From Acuticoccus kalidii (GTDB taxonomy: Bacteria; Pseudomonadota; Alphaproteobacteria; Rhizobiales; Amorphaceae), in assembly GCF_021556395.1 (NCBI RefSeq), contig NZ_JAKGCS010000025.1:185799-249798 (forward strand): DNA of 64,000 bases, given 5' to 3'. The notes below the pieces were generated by a model. It worked only from the letters and a program-made list of their open reading frames with translations, ran no database searches and was not told where the DNA came from. The first letter of the stretch is position 1. Each line of letters opens with the position of its first letter. Positions 62,734 to 64,000 of the stretch are shown here, piece after piece. A program made the position numbers and the translations under genes.

Positions 62734-63962
62734 CGGTACACATGCCCGCCAGGGCGGCGATGCCTGCGCCGCGACTGCCCAATCAGCCGTCTTGGCACGA
62801 GGAATTGCGCAAAGACGAGCGGGGCGATCCGATACGCGACCTCGCGAACGTCATGATCGCTCTCCGCGCCGACACCTCAGTGTCACAGATTGTCGCCTGG
62901 GATGAGATGTTGCACGCGCCCATCCTTCGCTCTGCGGTTCCTGGCTCACCGCCGCTCGATGCGGCGCGACCGGCCACCGATGTCGATGTCGGCAGGCTGC
63001 AAGAATACCTTCAACTTTCGGGCCTCGGCCGCATCGCGAAAGATACCGTCCACCAGGCGGTGGATATGCGGGCACACGAGTGCGCCTTCCATCCCGTGCG
63101 CGATTACCTGACGCGGCTTGTGTGGGATGGTCGCACCCGCGTCGATGGCTGGCTTGCTCGCTATCTAGACGCAGAGGCGAATCCGTATGCCGCTGGCATA
63201 GGGCGAATGTTCCTAATCGCGATGGTCGCAAGAATATTCGAACCCGGTTGCAAGTGCGATTACATGATGATCCTCGAGGGCCCGCAAGGCGCTCGAAAGT
63301 CGACCGCCTGTTCGATCCTCGGAGGCAAATGGTTTTCGGACGGTCTACCGGACGTGACCACCGGGAAAGACGTTTCGCATCATTTGGCAGGGAGGTGGCT
63401 GATCGAAATCGCTGAGCTTTCCGCCACCAGCCGTGCGGAGGCTGCGGCGCTCAAAGCCTTCGTGACGCGGGACACCGAGCGCTATAGGCCGACCTATGGC
63501 CGGAAAGAGGTAATCCAGCCTCGGCAGTGTCTGTTCGTCGGCACGACGAACCGGACGACCTATTTGCGGGATGAGTCGGGTGGTCGGCGGTTCTGGCCGA
63601 TCAAGGTGGGGGCGATCGATACCGACGCTCTTTCACGTGATCGCGATCAACTCTTCGCTGAGGCAGTGCATCTGTACCGTTCAGGCGTGCGTTGGTGGCC
63701 GGATGCCGCGTTCGAGGCCGAACATATCCGGAGTGAGCAAGAGGCCCGTTTCGAAGCTGATGCGTGGGAGGAATCGATTCGAGCGTGGCTCGACGATAAG
63801 GACCTCATCACCATCAAACAGGTGGCGATCGGTGCCCTCGGAATGTCGACCGCGGGCATCGGGCGTGCGGATCAGAATCGCATCATCGCGTGTATGACGC
63901 GCCTCGGATGGTCGCGACGAAACAAGGACAGCCGCGGCAATATTCCTTGGGGGCGCGATTGA
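62730..63962 (+). CDS. VapE/VirE-type virulence-associated ATPase
   Basis: 410 aa from a GTG start. After an N-terminal region of about 170 residues comes a helicase-like P-loop core: Walker A GPQGARKS (184-191), a Walker B-like WLIEIAEL (223-230), the family TNRTTYLRDESGGRRFWPIK (273-292, sensor and Arg finger region) and a C-terminal helical part. Proteins of this family are replicative helicases or primase-helicases of satellites and vap islands. There is no primase (TOPRIM or AEP) domain in the visible protein. Its stop overlaps the next ATG (TGATG at 63960-63964). Confidence 0.88.
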   Translation: MTVHMPARAAMPAPRLPNQPSWHEELRKDERGDPIRDLANVMIALRADTSVSQIVAWDEMLHAPILRSAVPGSPPLDAARPATDVDVGRLQEYLQLSGLGRIAKDTVHQAVDMRAHECAFHPVRDYLTRLVWDGRTRVDGWLARYLDAEANPYAAGIGRMFLIAMVARIFEPGCKCDYMMILEGPQGARKSTACSILGGKWFSDGLPDVTTGKDVSHHLAGRWLIEIAELSATSRAEAAALKAFVTRDTERYRPTYGRKEVIQPRQCLFVGTTNRTTYLRDESGGRRFWPIKVGAIDTDALSRDRDQLFAEAVHLYRSGVRWWPDAAFEAEHIRSEQEARFEADAWEESIRAWLDDKDLITIKQVAIGALGMSTAGIGRADQNRIIACMTRLGWSRRNKDSRGNIPWGRD

Positions 63963-64000
63963 TGCGCCCGCTTGCCGAGGGTACGGACGACGGACGACCC
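63962..64000 (+). CDS. Start of a further element gene, cut by the window end
   Basis: An ATG at 63962 overlaps the VapE-like stop by one base and opens a frame of 13 codons to the window end (MRPLAEGTDDGRP). The overlap matches that between earlier genes of the element, so it is probably real, but the product cannot be told. Confidence 0.45.
   Translation, partial: MRPLAEGTDDGRP

Larger units (their letters stand above)
60229..64000. mobile_element. Left part of a tRNA-integrated, satellite-like element
   Basis: From the tRNA 3' fragment at 60229 the gene content changes: a tyrosine recombinase reading toward the fragment, an AT-richer control region, an AlpA-like regulator and a run of overlapping genes to a VapE/VirE-type ATPase. 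This order (int, small regulator, replication ATPase) is that of phage satellites and PICI- or vap-type islands. The right end, capsid-hijacking genes and the intact tRNA should lie beyond 64000. Confidence 0.75.

Overview
The window is GC-rich, densely coded DNA, most likely from an alphaproteobacterium of the Hyphomicrobiales (Rhizobiales). The evidence is indirect: a DUF992-type exported protein, a rhizobial-style inositol (iol) cluster with an RpiR-type regulator, many TRAP transporters, SDRs and Gfo/Idh/MocA dehydrogenases, and very high third-position GC that opens long meaningless antisense frames. No rRNA gene, intact tRNA gene, CRISPR array or insertion sequence was seen.

Layout. (1) 55-6918, rightward: an acyl-CoA/CoA-transferase operon (family III CoA-transferase, MaoC hydratase, family I CoA-transferase, enoyl-CoA hydratase) that also holds a divergent type II dehydroquinase-like enzyme, a divergent shikimate-dehydrogenase-like enzyme and an FAD dehydrogenase. 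It looks like a peripheral pathway for a ring or branched acid that I cannot name. (2) 6950-7651: a stand-alone RecA/DnaB-fold ATPase. (3) 7841-11866, leftward: a TRAP transporter operon with two tandem substrate-binding proteins, ended by a double-hairpin terminator. (4) 12016-18466: an SDR, then a leftward operon (SDR, SDR, DapA-like lyase/dehydratase, second family III CoA-transferase, alpha/beta hydrolase) divergent from a TetR-type regulator. (5) 18621-19725: two small exported proteins. (6) 20050-35295: a cyclitol/inositol catabolism region with an ABC sugar importer, four Gfo/Idh/MocA dehydrogenases including IolG, a hydroxyacid dehydrogenase, an HpcH/HpaI aldolase, an aldehyde dehydrogenase, IolD, IolE, an SDR and an RpiR regulator. 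A TGCAA-N6-TTGCA palindrome in front of two of its transcription units is a good candidate operator. IolB, IolC and IolJ are not seen here. (7) 35378-42619: a GntP-type permease with a 30-bp-period array of three palindromes upstream, an RND pump with its lipoprotein adaptor, and an MFS exporter. (8) 42747-54685: two TRAP plus enolase-superfamily acid dehydratase modules in mirror orientation, with a GntR-type regulator carrying two winged helices, a D-2-hydroxyacid dehydrogenase, an SDR and an IclR regulator. (9) 54727-59897: a large MscS-type channel, a TIGR03032-family protein and an exported choloylglycine-hydrolase-family amidase. (10) 60229-64000: the left end of an integrated element, starting at a 44-nt 3' tRNA fragment (anticodon CAT) and carrying an integrase, an AlpA-like regulator, two small coupled ORFs and a VapE/VirE-type ATPase. 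It runs out of the window.

Taken together, this is an accessory catabolic region in which each module pairs a high-affinity importer with its own dehydrogenases or dehydratases and a local repressor, next to a tRNA used as an integration site. The most unusual items are the altered AroQ/AroE pair inside an acyl-CoA operon, the inferred RpiR regulon motif, the triple palindrome array, the dual-winged-helix GntR regulator and the satellite-like element.
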